64,000 nucleotides of DNA from Salininema proteolyticum (GCF_042685645.1 NZ_JBHUNX010000001.1:4774001-4838000), one strand, 5' to 3'; counted from the first letter of the stretch, positions 14,893 to 23,897 are shown. Translations and numbers: made by a program. Notes: generated from the sequence alone by a model not told the origin.

Positions 14893-15780
14893 TCAAACGT
14901 TCGGAATGTACTTGCGGTTGTAGAGGTCCCGCACCTGCCCGTGGTCGGAGGTCGCCGTCCAGGCGGCCCCGAACAGGAGCACGATGTTGAACAGGTAGAA
15001 GAACAGCAGGAGGCCCACGGCCGTCGAGACCGCCTGGTAGGCGGGCCGGTCCGAGACGTTGGTGATGTAGAGGCGCCCGACGGTCTTGAGTCCTTCGAGC
15101 CCGATGGCGACCATGAGCGAGGCCGGCAGGACTCGCCGGAAGGCCATTTTCAGCCGCGGAAGGGCCATGAGCATGACGGTGGCCAGGACGACGTCGGTGA
15201 CCACGGCGGTGGCGACCGAGAGGATCTGCAGCCACGTGTCGGACTGCCAGATCCGGTCCAGCCCCACCCACTCGACGATGGACTCGAACCCGGCCGAGGC
15301 GGCGATGGTCAGCAGGAGGAGCACGGACAGCGCGGCGAGGACGCCGAGGTCGATGATCCAGCGCAGGACGAAGTGGCCCGGCTCCCGCTCCAGGTCCCAC
15401 AGGTGGCGGACGGCGTTGCGCACCGCCTGGACCCAGGCGACGCCGGTGATGAGGAGGGCGACCACGGCGATCGTCCCGACCTCCTGGCGGCTGTCCTCCA
15501 GCAGGCCCACGTCGACGATGGGGAGGTTCTGCTCCAGCCAGGACTCCACGGCGAAGTAGATCGGTTGGAGCTGGAGCATGTACCCGAACACCGCGAGCGC
15601 CAGCAGCGACATGGAGAACGAGGCGAAGAACGCGTAGTAGGCGATGGCGGCGGACAGGAGTCCGCCGTCGGCGTCGGCCATGCGCTCTCCGGCGCGCCAG
15701 GAGTGGTCGACGAGGCGGGACCTCTTGCGGGCCTTCTCGACCGTCTCGTCGAACCAGGCCCCGATGTCGGGGAATCTCAC
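14893..15780 (-). CDS. YihY/BrkB-family inner-membrane protein
   Basis: A 295-residue protein with six hydrophobic segments typical of the YihY/virulence factor BrkB family, whose biochemical role is unsettled. The N-terminus has the family feature LLSAAIAYYAFFASFSMSLL near residue 42, and the last helix (TAVGLLLFFYLFNIVLLFGA) is also characteristic. GTG 15780 follows GGAGAAG. It lies 21 bp downstream of an Rrf2-type gene on the same strand and could be its co-transcribed partner. It is convergent with cds1. Confidence 0.85.
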   Translation of the reverse strand: MRFPDIGAWFDETVEKARKRSRLVDHSWRAGERMADADGGLLSAAIAYYAFFASFSMSLLALAVFGYMLQLQPIYFAVESWLEQNLPIVDVGLLEDSRQEVGTIAVVALLITGVAWVQAVRNAVRHLWDLEREPGHFVLRWIIDLGVLAALSVLLLLTIAASAGFESIVEWVGLDRIWQSDTWLQILSVATAVVTDVVLATVMLMALPRLKMAFRRVLPASLMVAIGLEGLKTVGRLYITNVSDRPAYQAVSTAVGLLLFFYLFNIVLLFGAAWTATSDHGQVRDLYNRKYIPNV

Positions 15781-15801
15781 GTTGGGGCTTCTCCGCTCTC
15801 G

Positions 15802-16269
15802 TTAACCGTGGATCTCACGGACTTTCCAGGCGTCGGGATCCTCGATGAGGGCCGCGACCTCGGCGGGGAGTGTGCGTGCGGCGACGTCGGCCAGGCTGAC
15901 GCGTTCCAGGATGCTCCTCTCGGCCGCTCGGAGGGCCACCAGGACGTCGGCGAGGGCGGCGGCCGAGCCTTCGTAGCGGACCTCTTCGGGGCGCTGTCCG
16001 CGCACGCCCAGGAGCGGGCCGTCGATGCAGCGGATGACGTCGGCCAGGGAGGTGTCCGCGGCGGGCCGGGCGAGCCGGTGGCCGCCCTCGGCGCCGCGTT
16101 TGGACTCGATGATGGCGCCCTTGCGCAGCTGCGACAGGATGGACTCGAGGAATTTGCGGGGGATGTCCTGGTCGGTGGCGATCTCTTCCGCGGTCGTCCA
16201 GCGGGGGCCGCGTGCCGCGAGGACCGCGGCGGCCCGCAGGGCGTAGTCCAGCCTGGCGCTCAGTCTCAC
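15802..16269 (-). CDS. Rrf2-family transcriptional regulator lacking the Fe-S cysteines
   Basis: A 155-residue winged-helix protein with the Rrf2 N-terminus (MRLSARLDYALRAAAVLA), DNA-reading helices (DIPRKFLESILSQLRKGAI) and the family motif KRGAEGGHRLARP. Members such as IscR and NsrR bind an Fe-S cluster through three Cys in the region near residues 90-105. Here that region has no cysteine (the only Cys is the isolated one before IDGPLLG), so it should not be an Fe-S sensor. The GTG at 16269 follows GGAGGAACG. It probably forms a unit with the BrkB gene. The signal is unknown. Confidence 0.85.
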   Translation of the reverse strand: MRLSARLDYALRAAAVLAARGPRWTTAEEIATDQDIPRKFLESILSQLRKGAIIESKRGAEGGHRLARPAADTSLADVIRCIDGPLLGVRGQRPEEVRYEGSAAALADVLVALRAAERSILERVSLADVAARTLPAEVAALIEDPDAWKVREIHG

Positions 16270-16573
16270 GGCGCTCGTTCCTCCTCTGTCCGGTCCGTCC
16301 GTGCGGGCGGGCCATGGTCTAGCTTAACCGGGGCTCCCCGGGCGCACGGCGGCCGAATGTTAACGAAGGTAACCCGTGAGACCGATTACGCTCCGGCCTG
16401 AGAGCCGGAACCCAGCGTTAACTTAGACAGGTTGTCCTTATCCTCCCGCCCCGGCGATCCGGGGCCTTTCTTGTGACCGTCGCACGGCACGGGGCGCACC
16501 ACATCGCCCGGCCGGACGCGAGCCCGAGCACCGGCGCCCACAAGGCGCCCTGTTCCACAGAAGGGTAATGCCC
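16270..16573. other. Intergenic region between Rrf2 and MFS genes
   Basis: About 300 bp with divergent promoters implied. Several GTTAAC-like elements (near 16359 and 16416) and a short dyad GACA-N3-TGTC near 16426 are possible operators. A 7-bp GC hairpin with a CGAT loop (16448-16465) followed by CTTTCTT resembles a terminator or leader hairpin ahead of the MFS gene. Confidence 0.4.
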
Positions 16574-17821
16574 ATGGTGACCCAGACCGAGGCGGCCGCC
16601 GCCGTCTCCTCGCGCACCCGACTCCCCGGCTACGCCAAGCCCCTCGGCCTCGCCGCCTGGGTGCTGATCGCCGGAGTCGTCCTCGCCTCCTTCAACTTCC
16701 GCACGGCCATCACGTCCGTCGGCGCCATCCTGCCCGAGATCCAGCAGGGTCTGGGCATGAGCGAGACCCTGGCGGGGGTGCTGACGACGCTGCCGGTCGT
16801 CGCCTTCGCCGTCTTCGGGGCGCTGACGCCGCGCATGATGCGCCGTTTCGGGGCCAAGGCCGTGATGGCGGGCAGCATGCTCGTGATGAGCCTGGGCGTC
16901 ATCGCCCGAACCGTCACCGACAACACCGCGCTCTTCCTCGTCCTCTCGGGCGTCGCCCTGATCGGCGGCGCGTTCGGCAACGTCGCGCTGCCGGCGATCG
17001 TGAAGGAGTACTTCCCGACTCTCATCGGTCCGCTCATGACGACCTACTCGGTGTCGCTGGCCGTGGGCGGGGCCGTGGCGGCCTCGGTGACGGTGCCGGT
17101 GTTCGAGAGCACGCGGTCGTGGGAGACCACGCTGGCCCTGTGGGCGGTGCCGGCGCTGCTGGCGGCCGTCGTCTGGCTCGCCTGGCCGCAGCCTTCGGCC
17201 AAGCAGCGGTCCCAGGAGAGGGAGAGGCTCGACGGCGTCCTCAAGACGCGCCTGGCCTGGATGCTCATGCTGTTCTTCGGCGCGCAGTCCTCGCTGGCGT
17301 ACATCGGCCTGGGCTGGCTGCCGCAGATCCTCCGCGAGGACGGCATGTCCGCGCACCGGGCCGGGGCCCTGTTCGGCCTGTTCACCGTCGTGGTGATCGT
17401 GCCGAGCCTCTTCGTGCCGATGCTCGCCGCCGCGCGCTCGTCGCAGCGGCTGCTCCTGCTGAGCATGGGCTGGCTCAGCCCCGCCGGCGTCCTGGGCCTG
17501 TGGCTGATGGACGGGTCCGGCGCCTGGCTGTGGGTGACCCTGTTCGGCCTCGGCATGGGCATGTTCCCGCTCTCGCTGACCCTGTTCACGCTGCGCGCCC
17601 GCACGCCCGCCGGGACCGAGGCGCTCTCGGCGTTCTCGCAGTCGGCGGGCTACCTCATCGCGGGGGCCGGGCCGTTCGCCATGGGCGCGCTCTTCGGCGC
17701 GACCGGCAGTTTCGACCTGCCCTTCGCGTTCATGTTCGTGCTCATCGCGGTACAGCTGACCGCCGGGTTCTACGCGACGGCCAACCGATTCGTGGAAGAC
17801 GAAGTGGCCTCGACCCGCTGA
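16574..17821 (+). CDS. CynX/NimT-type MFS transporter
   Basis: A 415-residue, twelve-helix major facilitator with the first-half motif FNFRTAITSVGAILPEI typical of the cyanate/2-nitroimidazole (CynX/NimT/YeaN) group, and the loop signature RMMRRFGAK between helices 2 and 3. ATG 16574 fits the GAAGGG ribosome site 8 nt upstream better than ATG 16568, which is only 2 nt from it. The substrate cannot be assigned; no cyanase is nearby. It may be expressed from a promoter upstream of the hairpin at 16448, which would then act on its 5' leader. Confidence 0.85.
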   Translation: MVTQTEAAAAVSSRTRLPGYAKPLGLAAWVLIAGVVLASFNFRTAITSVGAILPEIQQGLGMSETLAGVLTTLPVVAFAVFGALTPRMMRRFGAKAVMAGSMLVMSLGVIARTVTDNTALFLVLSGVALIGGAFGNVALPAIVKEYFPTLIGPLMTTYSVSLAVGGAVAASVTVPVFESTRSWETTLALWAVPALLAAVVWLAWPQPSAKQRSQERERLDGVLKTRLAWMLMLFFGAQSSLAYIGLGWLPQILREDGMSAHRAGALFGLFTVVVIVPSLFVPMLAAARSSQRLLLLSMGWLSPAGVLGLWLMDGSGAWLWVTLFGLGMGMFPLSLTLFTLRARTPAGTEALSAFSQSAGYLIAGAGPFAMGALFGATGSFDLPFAFMFVLIAVQLTAGFYATANRFVEDEVASTR

Positions 17822-17900
17822 CACGAAGGCTTCACCCTTTTGGCACTATGGAAAGTGCGGTGAACCACAAGGCCGTGGTTCGAACGTAAGGGAGGAACAA

Positions 17901-19835
17901 GTGACCAGCGAGGCTCTCTGGCTTCCGCGCGCCGACGCGGCGGACACCACCACCATCGGCGCCTTCAGCCGCCAACTGTCGGACCGCGAGGGATCGGATC
18001 TGACCTCATACCCCGCCCTGTGGCAGTTCTCGGTGGACCGCCCGGGCGCGTTCTGGGGCGCGGTCTGGGAGTACTTCAAACTGGGCAAGCCCGTGCCCGA
18101 GCACCGGGTCCTCTCCGAGGACGCCATGCCGGGGGCCGTGTGGTTCCCCGACGAACAGTTCAACTACGCCGAGGCGGTCCTCGCCGCCCCGGGGATGGAC
18201 GAGTCCGACATGGTCGTCCGCGCCTACTCCGACACCCGCGAGACGTTCGAGTGGACGCTGGCCGAGCTGCGCTCCGTGGTCGCCCGCCTGCGCACGGGCC
18301 TGCTGGCCCACGGCGTGCGCCCCGGCGACAGGGTGGCCGCGTGGATGCCCAACGTCCCGGAGACGCACGCGCTCATGCTCGCCGCCGCCTCGATCGGGGC
18401 GGTCTTCACCTCGTGCGCGCCGGAGTTCGGCGCCAAGGCCGTCATCGACCGCTTCCAGCAGGTGAGGCCGACCGTCCTCTTCGTGACCGACGGCTACCGG
18501 TACGGCGAGAAGCCGGTCTCGCGGGCCCGCGACATCGACCAGGTCGTCGCCGCCCTCCAGGAGGACCTCCACGCCACGGTGACCTTCACGTACCTCGACG
18601 ACGGCACCGTCGCGGGCAAGACCTGGGAGGAGTTCACCGCCGCCGAGGGCGAGCTCGAGTTCGAGCCCCTCCCGTTCGAGCACCCGCTCTACATCCTCTA
18701 CTCCTCGGGCACGACCGGGCTGCCGAAGGCCATCGTCCACGGCCACGGCGGCATCGCCCTGGAGCACGCCAAGATGCACGGCCTGCACCACGACCTGGGC
18801 CCTGGGGACCGCTTCTTCTGGTACTCCACCACCGGCTGGATGATGTGGAACTACCTGGCCTCCGCCCCGCTGGTCGGGGCCGCCATCGTCACCTTCGACG
18901 GCAAGCCCGACCCGGAGGGCATGTGGAGGATGGCCGAGGACGCCGGGGTCACCTACTTCGGCACGTCCGCGCCGTTCCTCATGGCCTGCCACGAGCGCGG
19001 CGTCGTCCCCAAGGAGATCGCCGACCTCTCCCGGATCCACGGGATCGGCTCGACCGGTGCGCCCTTGCCCCCGGCGGGCTTCGACTACGTCTACGAGGCG
19101 ATCAGCGACTCGGCCCAGCTGCAGTCGCTCTCCGGCGGCACTGACCTGTGCACCGGTTTCGTCGGCGGCGCCCCGAACGTCCCGGTGTGGCGCGGGGAGC
19201 TGTCCTGTCTGTGCCTGGGAGCGAAGGTGGAGTCGTTCGACCCGGAGGGGAACCACGCGCTGGAGCGCGAGGGCGAGCTGGTCATCACGCGGCCGATGCC
19301 CTCGATGCCGGTGAGCCTCTGGGGCGACCCGATGCGGGACCGCTACCGCGACACGTACCTGACGGCGTTCCCGGGGATCTGGTGCCACGGCGACTGGATC
19401 ACCATCACCGAGCGCGGCTCGGCGGTCATCTCCGGCCGCTCCGACGCGACGCTCAACCGCGGCGGCGTCCGGATGGGCACCGCCGAGTTCTACGCCGTCG
19501 TGGAGGCCGTCGAGGGCGTCTCCGACTCCCTGGTGGTGCACCTGGACGACGACGAGGACCGGCTCATCGTGTTCGTGGAGTCCTCGGCGCCGGTGGACGA
19601 CGCGTTGAAGAAGACGATCGCCTCGGCCATCCGTGCCGAGCTGTCGCCCCGCCACGTGCCCGACGACGTCATCCGGGTTCCGGTGATCCCCAAGACCTTG
19701 AGCGGCAAGAAGGTCGAGATTCCCATCAAGAAGATCCTCAAGGGAATCCCGGCCGAGCAGGCGGTGTCGGCCGACTCGCTGTCCGACCCGGCCTCCTTGC
19801 AGCCCTTCGTGGACCTGGCCGAAGAGCTCGGCTGA
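17901..19835 (+). CDS. aacS: Acetoacetate-CoA ligase (acetoacetyl-CoA synthetase)
   Basis: A 644-residue ANL-superfamily enzyme that activates acetoacetate to acetoacetyl-CoA via an adenylate. The N-terminal cap FWGAVWEYFKLG is typical of acetyl/acetoacetyl-CoA synthetases. The P-loop YSSGTTGLPKAIVH, the acetoacetate-type STTGWMMWN, the hinge GDWITITERGSAVISGRSD and the C-terminal acyl-lysine region (LSGKKVEIPIKK) are all present. GTG 17901 follows GGGAGGAA. It is monocistronic, closed by a strong hairpin. With HMG-CoA lyase (0.7 kb) it would allow acetoacetate from leucine to return to CoA metabolism. Confidence 0.93.
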   Translation: MTSEALWLPRADAADTTTIGAFSRQLSDREGSDLTSYPALWQFSVDRPGAFWGAVWEYFKLGKPVPEHRVLSEDAMPGAVWFPDEQFNYAEAVLAAPGMDESDMVVRAYSDTRETFEWTLAELRSVVARLRTGLLAHGVRPGDRVAAWMPNVPETHALMLAAASIGAVFTSCAPEFGAKAVIDRFQQVRPTVLFVTDGYRYGEKPVSRARDIDQVVAALQEDLHATVTFTYLDDGTVAGKTWEEFTAAEGELEFEPLPFEHPLYILYSSGTTGLPKAIVHGHGGIALEHAKMHGLHHDLGPGDRFFWYSTTGWMMWNYLASAPLVGAAIVTFDGKPDPEGMWRMAEDAGVTYFGTSAPFLMACHERGVVPKEIADLSRIHGIGSTGAPLPPAGFDYVYEAISDSAQLQSLSGGTDLCTGFVGGAPNVPVWRGELSCLCLGAKVESFDPEGNHALEREGELVITRPMPSMPVSLWGDPMRDRYRDTYLTAFPGIWCHGDWITITERGSAVISGRSDATLNRGGVRMGTAEFYAVVEAVEGVSDSLVVHLDDDEDRLIVFVESSAPVDDALKKTIASAIRAELSPRHVPDDVIRVPVIPKTLSGKKVEIPIKKILKGIPAEQAVSADSLSDPASLQPFVDLAEELG

Positions 19836-19841
19836 ACCCGG

Positions 19842-19861
19842 GGCCCCTCTCCGGAGGGGCC
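19842..19861 (+). terminator. Terminator hairpin after aacS
   Basis: Perfect 8-bp arms GGCCCCTC/GAGGGGCC with a 4-nt loop, 7 bp past the stop codon. Confidence 0.7.
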
Positions 19862-19945
19862 GGCGGTCCACCGGGCCGGGCCGCTGTGACCGTCCCCAAC
19901 GAGTTGCATGCGACCCAATACACCGCGAAACTGGCGATAACGGGA

Positions 19946-19951
19946 TAATGT
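19946..19951 (+). promoter_or_regulatory. Leaderless -10 box (TAATGT)
   Basis: TAATGT is followed by 6 nt and GTG at 19958. Confidence 0.5.
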
Positions 19952-19957
19952 GAATCT

Positions 19958-20347
19958 GTGCGTACCAGACGGGGACTGACATCGACCCTGGCGGCCATCG
20001 CCTTCGCGGCGCTGGCCGCCCTGGCGCTCGTGTCCGGACTCGATGAGGGAACCCCTTCTCCCGCATGGGAGCTCGCCGACTCCGTGAACACCGAGTCGCC
20101 TCCGTCGCCGCCGCCGGGCCGGGAGGACTCCGGTACCGGAGAGGACGGGGGCACGGCCCCCGACGGGGGCGGGGACGATTCCGAGTCCACGAAGGACGGT
20201 GAATCTCCGTCCGGAAAGGACGAGAAGAGGGGCGCGATACTCCCCGATCTGAGCATGGGGACGCAGATCGCCAGCTCGATGGGGCTGATCGCGCTCGCGT
20301 TCCTGCTCCTGCTGCCCGGCCGCAAGCCGCCGCCCGAGCTGGGTTAG
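19958..20347 (+). CDS. Small protein with two membrane segments and an acidic linker
   Basis: A 129-residue protein of unknown function. A basic start (VRTRRGLTS) leads to a hydrophobic helix (residues 9-28), then a 65-residue extracytoplasmic linker rich in Ser, Pro, Gly, Asp and Glu. A second helix (SMGLIALAFLLLLPG) and a short basic C-terminus follow. The layout suggests either a two-helix membrane protein or a signal peptide plus a C-terminal anchor. It is leaderless (TAATGT box, 6 nt). A hairpin at 20379-20403 follows it. Confidence 0.6.
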   Translation: MRTRRGLTSTLAAIAFAALAALALVSGLDEGTPSPAWELADSVNTESPPSPPPGREDSGTGEDGGTAPDGGGDDSESTKDGESPSGKDEKRGAILPDLSMGTQIASSMGLIALAFLLLLPGRKPPPELG

Positions 20348-20378
20348 GGGCCCGGCGCCGAGGCGGCGGGGAACATCA

Positions 20379-20403
20379 CCGCCTCCGCTCCTTTGGAGGG
20401 CGG
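20379..20403 (+). terminator. Terminator-like hairpin before the guanidine riboswitch
   Basis: CCGCCTCC pairs with GGAGGGCGG with one bulged G and an 8-nt loop. It lies between the small membrane protein gene and the gdx promoter region. Confidence 0.5.
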
Positions 20404-20423
20404 TACCCGGTCCCGGCTCTTGC

Positions 20424-20429
20424 TATATT
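20424..20429 (+). promoter_or_regulatory. Probable -10 box (TATATT) of the gdx transcript
   Basis: TATATT is the only good -10 match between the upstream hairpin and the riboswitch. It predicts a start near 20436 and a leader of about 100 nt. No -35 element at proper spacing is obvious. Confidence 0.4.
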
Positions 20430-20457
20430 CGAGGTGGCCCCGCGTTCCGCGGCGGCC

Positions 20458-20497
20458 CCGGACGAGGACGCCGTACCCGGTCACGACAAGACGGCGT
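20458..20497 (+). ncRNA. Guanidine-III (ykkC-III) riboswitch
   Basis: The 40 bases contain the ykkC-III consensus almost base for base: CCGGACGAGG, then CGCCGTACCCGGTCA, then CGACAAGACGGCG. The GCCGT/ACGGC stem and the CCGG pairing segments needed for the compact pseudoknot are present. The family binds guanidinium and usually controls translation. Here the ribosome site GGAGG (20521-20525) of the guanidinium exporter gene lies 24 nt downstream, so ligand binding probably exposes it. Identification rests on recall of the published consensus. Confidence 0.92.
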
Positions 20498-20533
20498 GAA
20501 TACTGTTCACGCTAGTAGTCGGAGGTGGCCGCC

Positions 20534-20848
20534 ATGGCCTGGATCGTCCTCATCCTGTCCGGAGTCCTCGAAACCGTCTGGGCGTCGGCCCTCCACGCCT
20601 CGCAGGGATTCTCCCGCCTGTACCCCAGCCTCCTCTTCGCCGTCGCGCTCCTGTTCAGCATGGGTGGGCTGGCCTATGCCCTGAGGTCGATCCCCATGGG
20701 GACGGGCTACGCCGTGTGGGTCGGCATCGGCGCCATCGGCACCGCGGTCTACGGCATGGTCGCGCTCGACGAGCCGGCCACTGTCGCCCGCATCGTCTGC
20801 CTGGTCCTCATCGTCGCGGGCGTCGCCGGACTGAAGTTCCTGCACTGA
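20534..20848 (+). CDS. gdx: SMR-family guanidinium exporter (Gdx/SugE type)
   Basis: A 104-residue, four-helix small multidrug resistance protein that functions as an antiparallel dimer exporting guanidinium in exchange for protons. The essential Glu is in GVLETVWASALHASQGFSR. The Gdx-subtype signature IPMGTGYAVWVGIGAIGT separates it from EmrE/Qac drug pumps. ATG 20534 is chosen (GGAGG 8 nt upstream); the GTG at 20525 overlaps the ribosome site. The guanidine-III riboswitch immediately upstream independently supports the substrate. It is followed by a 17-bp terminator. Confidence 0.92.
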   Translation: MAWIVLILSGVLETVWASALHASQGFSRLYPSLLFAVALLFSMGGLAYALRSIPMGTGYAVWVGIGAIGTAVYGMVALDEPATVARIVCLVLIVAGVAGLKFLH

Positions 20849-20863
20849 GGGCCGTCGTACAAC

Positions 20864-20900
20864 GAAGGCCGGGGCGGAACTGCGTTCCGCCCCGGCCTTC
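20864..20900. terminator. Very strong bidirectional terminator
   Basis: Perfect 17-bp inverted repeat (20864-20880 and 20884-20900) with a TGC loop, between gdx and the convergent acyl-CoA dehydrogenase gene. Confidence 0.85.
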
Positions 20901-20932
20901 CCTCCGAAGAGTCGCCTGTCGCGCTCTTCCGG

Positions 20933-22096
20933 CTAGCTCTTGCCGCGAAGCAGCTCGCGGGCCATGACCACGCGCTGGATCTGGTTCGTGCCCTCGTAGA
21001 TCTGGGTGATCTTGGCGTCGCGCATCATGCGCTCCACGGGGAAGTCCGTGGTGTAGCCGTAGCCGCCGAGGATCTGGACGGCGTCGGTGGTGATCTCCAT
21101 GGCCGCGTCGGAGGCGTAGCACTTGGCGGCGGCGCCGAAGAACGTCAGGTTCTCCTCCACGCGCTCGGACTTGGCCGCGGCGGCGTAGGTCAGCTCGCGG
21201 GCGGCGGCGATCTTCATGGCGGCGTCGGCCATCATGAACTGGACGCCCTGGAACTGGGCGATCGACTTGCCGAACTGCTCGCGCTCCTGCGCGTACTGGA
21301 CGGCGGCGTCGAGGGCGCCCTGGGCGATGCCCAGCGCCTGCGCGGCGATGGTGATGCGGGTGTGGTCGAGCGTCTTCATGGCCAGCGGGAAGCCCTTGCC
21401 GACCTCGCCGATGACCCGGTCGGCGGGGACGCGGACGTTGTCGAGGTAGACCTCGCAGGTCGGGGAGCCCTTGATGCCGAGCTTCTTCTCCGGGGCGCCG
21501 AAGGAGACGCCCTCGTCGGACTTCTCGATCACGAAGGCCGTGATGCCCTTGGCGCCGGCCGCGGGGTCGGTCTTGGCGAAGACGGTGTAGTACTCGCTGA
21601 CGCCGGCGTTGGAGATCCAGCGCTTGACGCCGTTGAGCACGTAGTGGTCGCCGTCCTGGACGGCCTTGGTGGTCATCCCGGCCACGTCGGAGCCGGCCTC
21701 CGGCTCGGAGAGGCAGTAGGAGAACATGGCCTCGCCGCGCGCGACCGGCGGCAGGTACTTCTGCTTGAGCTCGTCGGAGCCCTCCAGCAGGACCGGGGTC
21801 GAGCCGAGCTTGGTGACCGCCGGCATGAGGCCGGTCGAGGCGCAGCAGCGGGAGAGCTCTTCGATGACGACGGCGAAGCCGAGGGCGTCCAGGCCCGCTC
21901 CGCCGTACTCCTCGGGGATGTGGGGCGCGTGGAGGTCGGCGGCCTTGAGCGCCTCGTAGGACTCGGTGGGGAAGGAGGCGGTGGCGTCGACCTCGCCGGC
22001 CCGCGGAGCGAGTTCGGCTTCGGCCACCTCGCGGACTCCCTTGCGGATCTCCTCGTAGTCTTCTGGCAGCTGGTAGGCGCTGAATCCGGTGGTCAT
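20933..22096 (-). CDS. Acyl-CoA dehydrogenase
   Basis: A 387-residue FAD enzyme that introduces a trans-2 double bond in acyl-CoA. Both family signatures are present: CLSEPEAGSDVAGM near residue 127 and QILGGYGYTTDFPVERMMRD near residue 340. The catalytic Glu is in the C-terminal IYEGTNQIQR. Its length and close match to short/medium-chain FadE proteins of actinomycetes point to short-chain or branched-chain substrates. ATG 22096 follows GGGAGCC. It is monocistronic, convergent with gdx and divergent from ugd. Confidence 0.93.
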   Translation of the reverse strand: MTTGFSAYQLPEDYEEIRKGVREVAEAELAPRAGEVDATASFPTESYEALKAADLHAPHIPEEYGGAGLDALGFAVVIEELSRCCASTGLMPAVTKLGSTPVLLEGSDELKQKYLPPVARGEAMFSYCLSEPEAGSDVAGMTTKAVQDGDHYVLNGVKRWISNAGVSEYYTVFAKTDPAAGAKGITAFVIEKSDEGVSFGAPEKKLGIKGSPTCEVYLDNVRVPADRVIGEVGKGFPLAMKTLDHTRITIAAQALGIAQGALDAAVQYAQEREQFGKSIAQFQGVQFMMADAAMKIAAARELTYAAAAKSERVEENLTFFGAAAKCYASDAAMEITTDAVQILGGYGYTTDFPVERMMRDAKITQIYEGTNQIQRVVMARELLRGKS

Positions 22097-22428
22097 CGAT
22101 GGCTCCCGGTTGTTACTAGTGAGTATTTCCCGTTCATTCTAACGTGCCGCACCCGGTGGGGTGAAGCGGCGCACGCGCGTGGTCCGGCGTCATCGTGTGA
22201 CGCGGCCGATCCCAGTATGAACCAGGACTCCTCCCCGGAACCAGCCGCCGTCCTCTTTCCCGGCGAGTCCCCCGTTCGGAGGGGATCGCCCGGGAATGCG
22301 GCGGGCCATCGCACGACTCGGCTCATGCGGTGCGAGGAAGTGTTGCGATACCCTGGGACGGTGCGCCCTGACGGCCGCGAACCCGGCGACGCGCACCCCG
22401 ACCCGTCCCTTACGTGAGGAACTCCCAT
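22097..22428. other. Intergenic region between acyl-CoA dehydrogenase and ugd genes
   Basis: About 330 bp carrying divergent promoters. No specific motif, repeat or RNA was recognised. Confidence 0.4.
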
Positions 22429-23823
22429 ATGACTTACGAGGCGCATTCCACTCAGCCGCCGACGGCGCGCCCCCGAGTGTCCTTCCTCGGCTGCGGCTAC
22501 CTCGGAGCCACCTACGCCATCTGCTTCGCCGAGATGGGCTACGAGGTCATCGGTTACGACATCGACCAGGCCAAGATCGACGCCTTCAACGGCGGAACGG
22601 TCCCGTTCCACGAGAACGGCCTCCCCGAAATGCTGCGCCGCAACCTCGACACGGGCCGACTGCGCTTCACCACCGACATCGAAGAGGTCGCCGACTTCGC
22701 CGACGTCCACTTCATCTGCGTGGGCACCCCCCAGCGCCCCGGCGAGCACGGCGCCGACCTCTCCTACATCGAGTCCGCGGTCACCTCCCTGGCGCGCCAC
22801 CTGACCCGCAAGGTCCTCGTGGTCGGCAAGTCCACCGTCCCGGTCGGCACCGCCTCCTGGGTCCAGGAGCTGCTCGACCGCCACACCGACGGCGACCTCG
22901 GCGTCGAGGTCGGCTGGTCCCCGGAGTTCCTCCAGGAGTCCAACGCCCTGAACGACGTCCTGCGCCCCAACCGCGTCGTCTACGCCGCCCGCTCGGAGTG
23001 GGGCCTGGACCAGCTGCGCGCCACCCACCAGGGCATCCTGGAGCTGGCCGCCCTGGAGGACCGCGAGGTCCCGGTCGTGGAGACCGACTTCGCCACCGCC
23101 GAACTGGTCAAGGTCGCGGCCAACGCGTTCCTGTCGACCAAGATCTCCTTCATCAACGCCATGGCCGACCTTTGCGAGACCACCGGCGGCGACGTCGCCT
23201 CCCTCGCCCGCGCCATCGGCTACGACCAGCGCATCGGCAATAAATTCCTGCGCGCCGGCATCGGCTTCGGAGGCGGCTGCCTGCCCAAGGACCTCCGCGC
23301 GCTCTCGGCCCGCGCCGAAGAGCTGGGCGTCGGGGACTCCTTCCACTTCCTCAACGAGATCGACACGATCAACACCCGCCGCCGGACCAAGTCCGTGCGC
23401 GCGATCGCCGAACTGGCCGAACGCCCCGCCGGGCCGGCCGGGCCGAACCTCGAAGGCGTCCGCGTCGCCGTCCTCGGCGTCACCTTCAAACCGGACACCG
23501 ACGACGTCCGCGACTCCGCCGCGCTGACCATCGCCCGGAAGCTCGCCGCCGCGCGGGCCGAGGTGGTCGTCTACGACCCCGAGGGCGTCGACAACGCCAG
23601 GGTCGCCGCGCCCGAGCTGAAGTACGTCAAGTCCCTCGCCGACGCGGTGGAGGGCGCCGACGTGGTGAGCATGCTCGTCCCGTGGGAGGAGTTCCGCATC
23701 CTCGACCCCGACACCCTCGGCAAGCAGGTGTCCGAGCGCCGCGTCTTCGACGCGATGAACGCGCTCGAGCCGGCCCGCTGGCGCGCCGCCGGCTGGGAGT
23801 ACCGGGGCGTGGGCCGGGGCTGA
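22429..23823 (+). CDS. ugd: UDP-glucose 6-dehydrogenase
   Basis: Oxidises UDP-glucose to UDP-glucuronate with 2 NAD+, supplying uronic acids for cell-surface polymers. The 464-residue product has the NAD motif GCGYLGATYAICFAEMGYEV, the middle-domain GKSTVPVGTASW, the catalytic Cys in GIGFGGGCLPKDLRAL near residue 280, and the C-terminal UDP-binding LGVTFKPDTDDVRDS. ATG 22429 follows GAGGAA. The next gene on the same strand encodes a polysaccharide deacetylase, but a strong hairpin separates them. Confidence 0.93.
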   Translation: MTYEAHSTQPPTARPRVSFLGCGYLGATYAICFAEMGYEVIGYDIDQAKIDAFNGGTVPFHENGLPEMLRRNLDTGRLRFTTDIEEVADFADVHFICVGTPQRPGEHGADLSYIESAVTSLARHLTRKVLVVGKSTVPVGTASWVQELLDRHTDGDLGVEVGWSPEFLQESNALNDVLRPNRVVYAARSEWGLDQLRATHQGILELAALEDREVPVVETDFATAELVKVAANAFLSTKISFINAMADLCETTGGDVASLARAIGYDQRIGNKFLRAGIGFGGGCLPKDLRALSARAEELGVGDSFHFLNEIDTINTRRRTKSVRAIAELAERPAGPAGPNLEGVRVAVLGVTFKPDTDDVRDSAALTIARKLAAARAEVVVYDPEGVDNARVAAPELKYVKSLADAVEGADVVSMLVPWEEFRILDPDTLGKQVSERRVFDAMNALEPARWRAAGWEYRGVGRG

Positions 23824-23897
23824 ACCGGCCGCGAGCGGTCTGGCCCACCCCTCTGGGAGCGCCGGCCGACCGCACGCGAACACGCCGTCAGGCATTG

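Noticed and set aside
16380..16470. CTGAGA-containing leader upstream of the CynX-like gene, considered as a TPP or other riboswitch
   Set aside because: Other conserved TPP segments are absent; only a simple GC hairpin remains.
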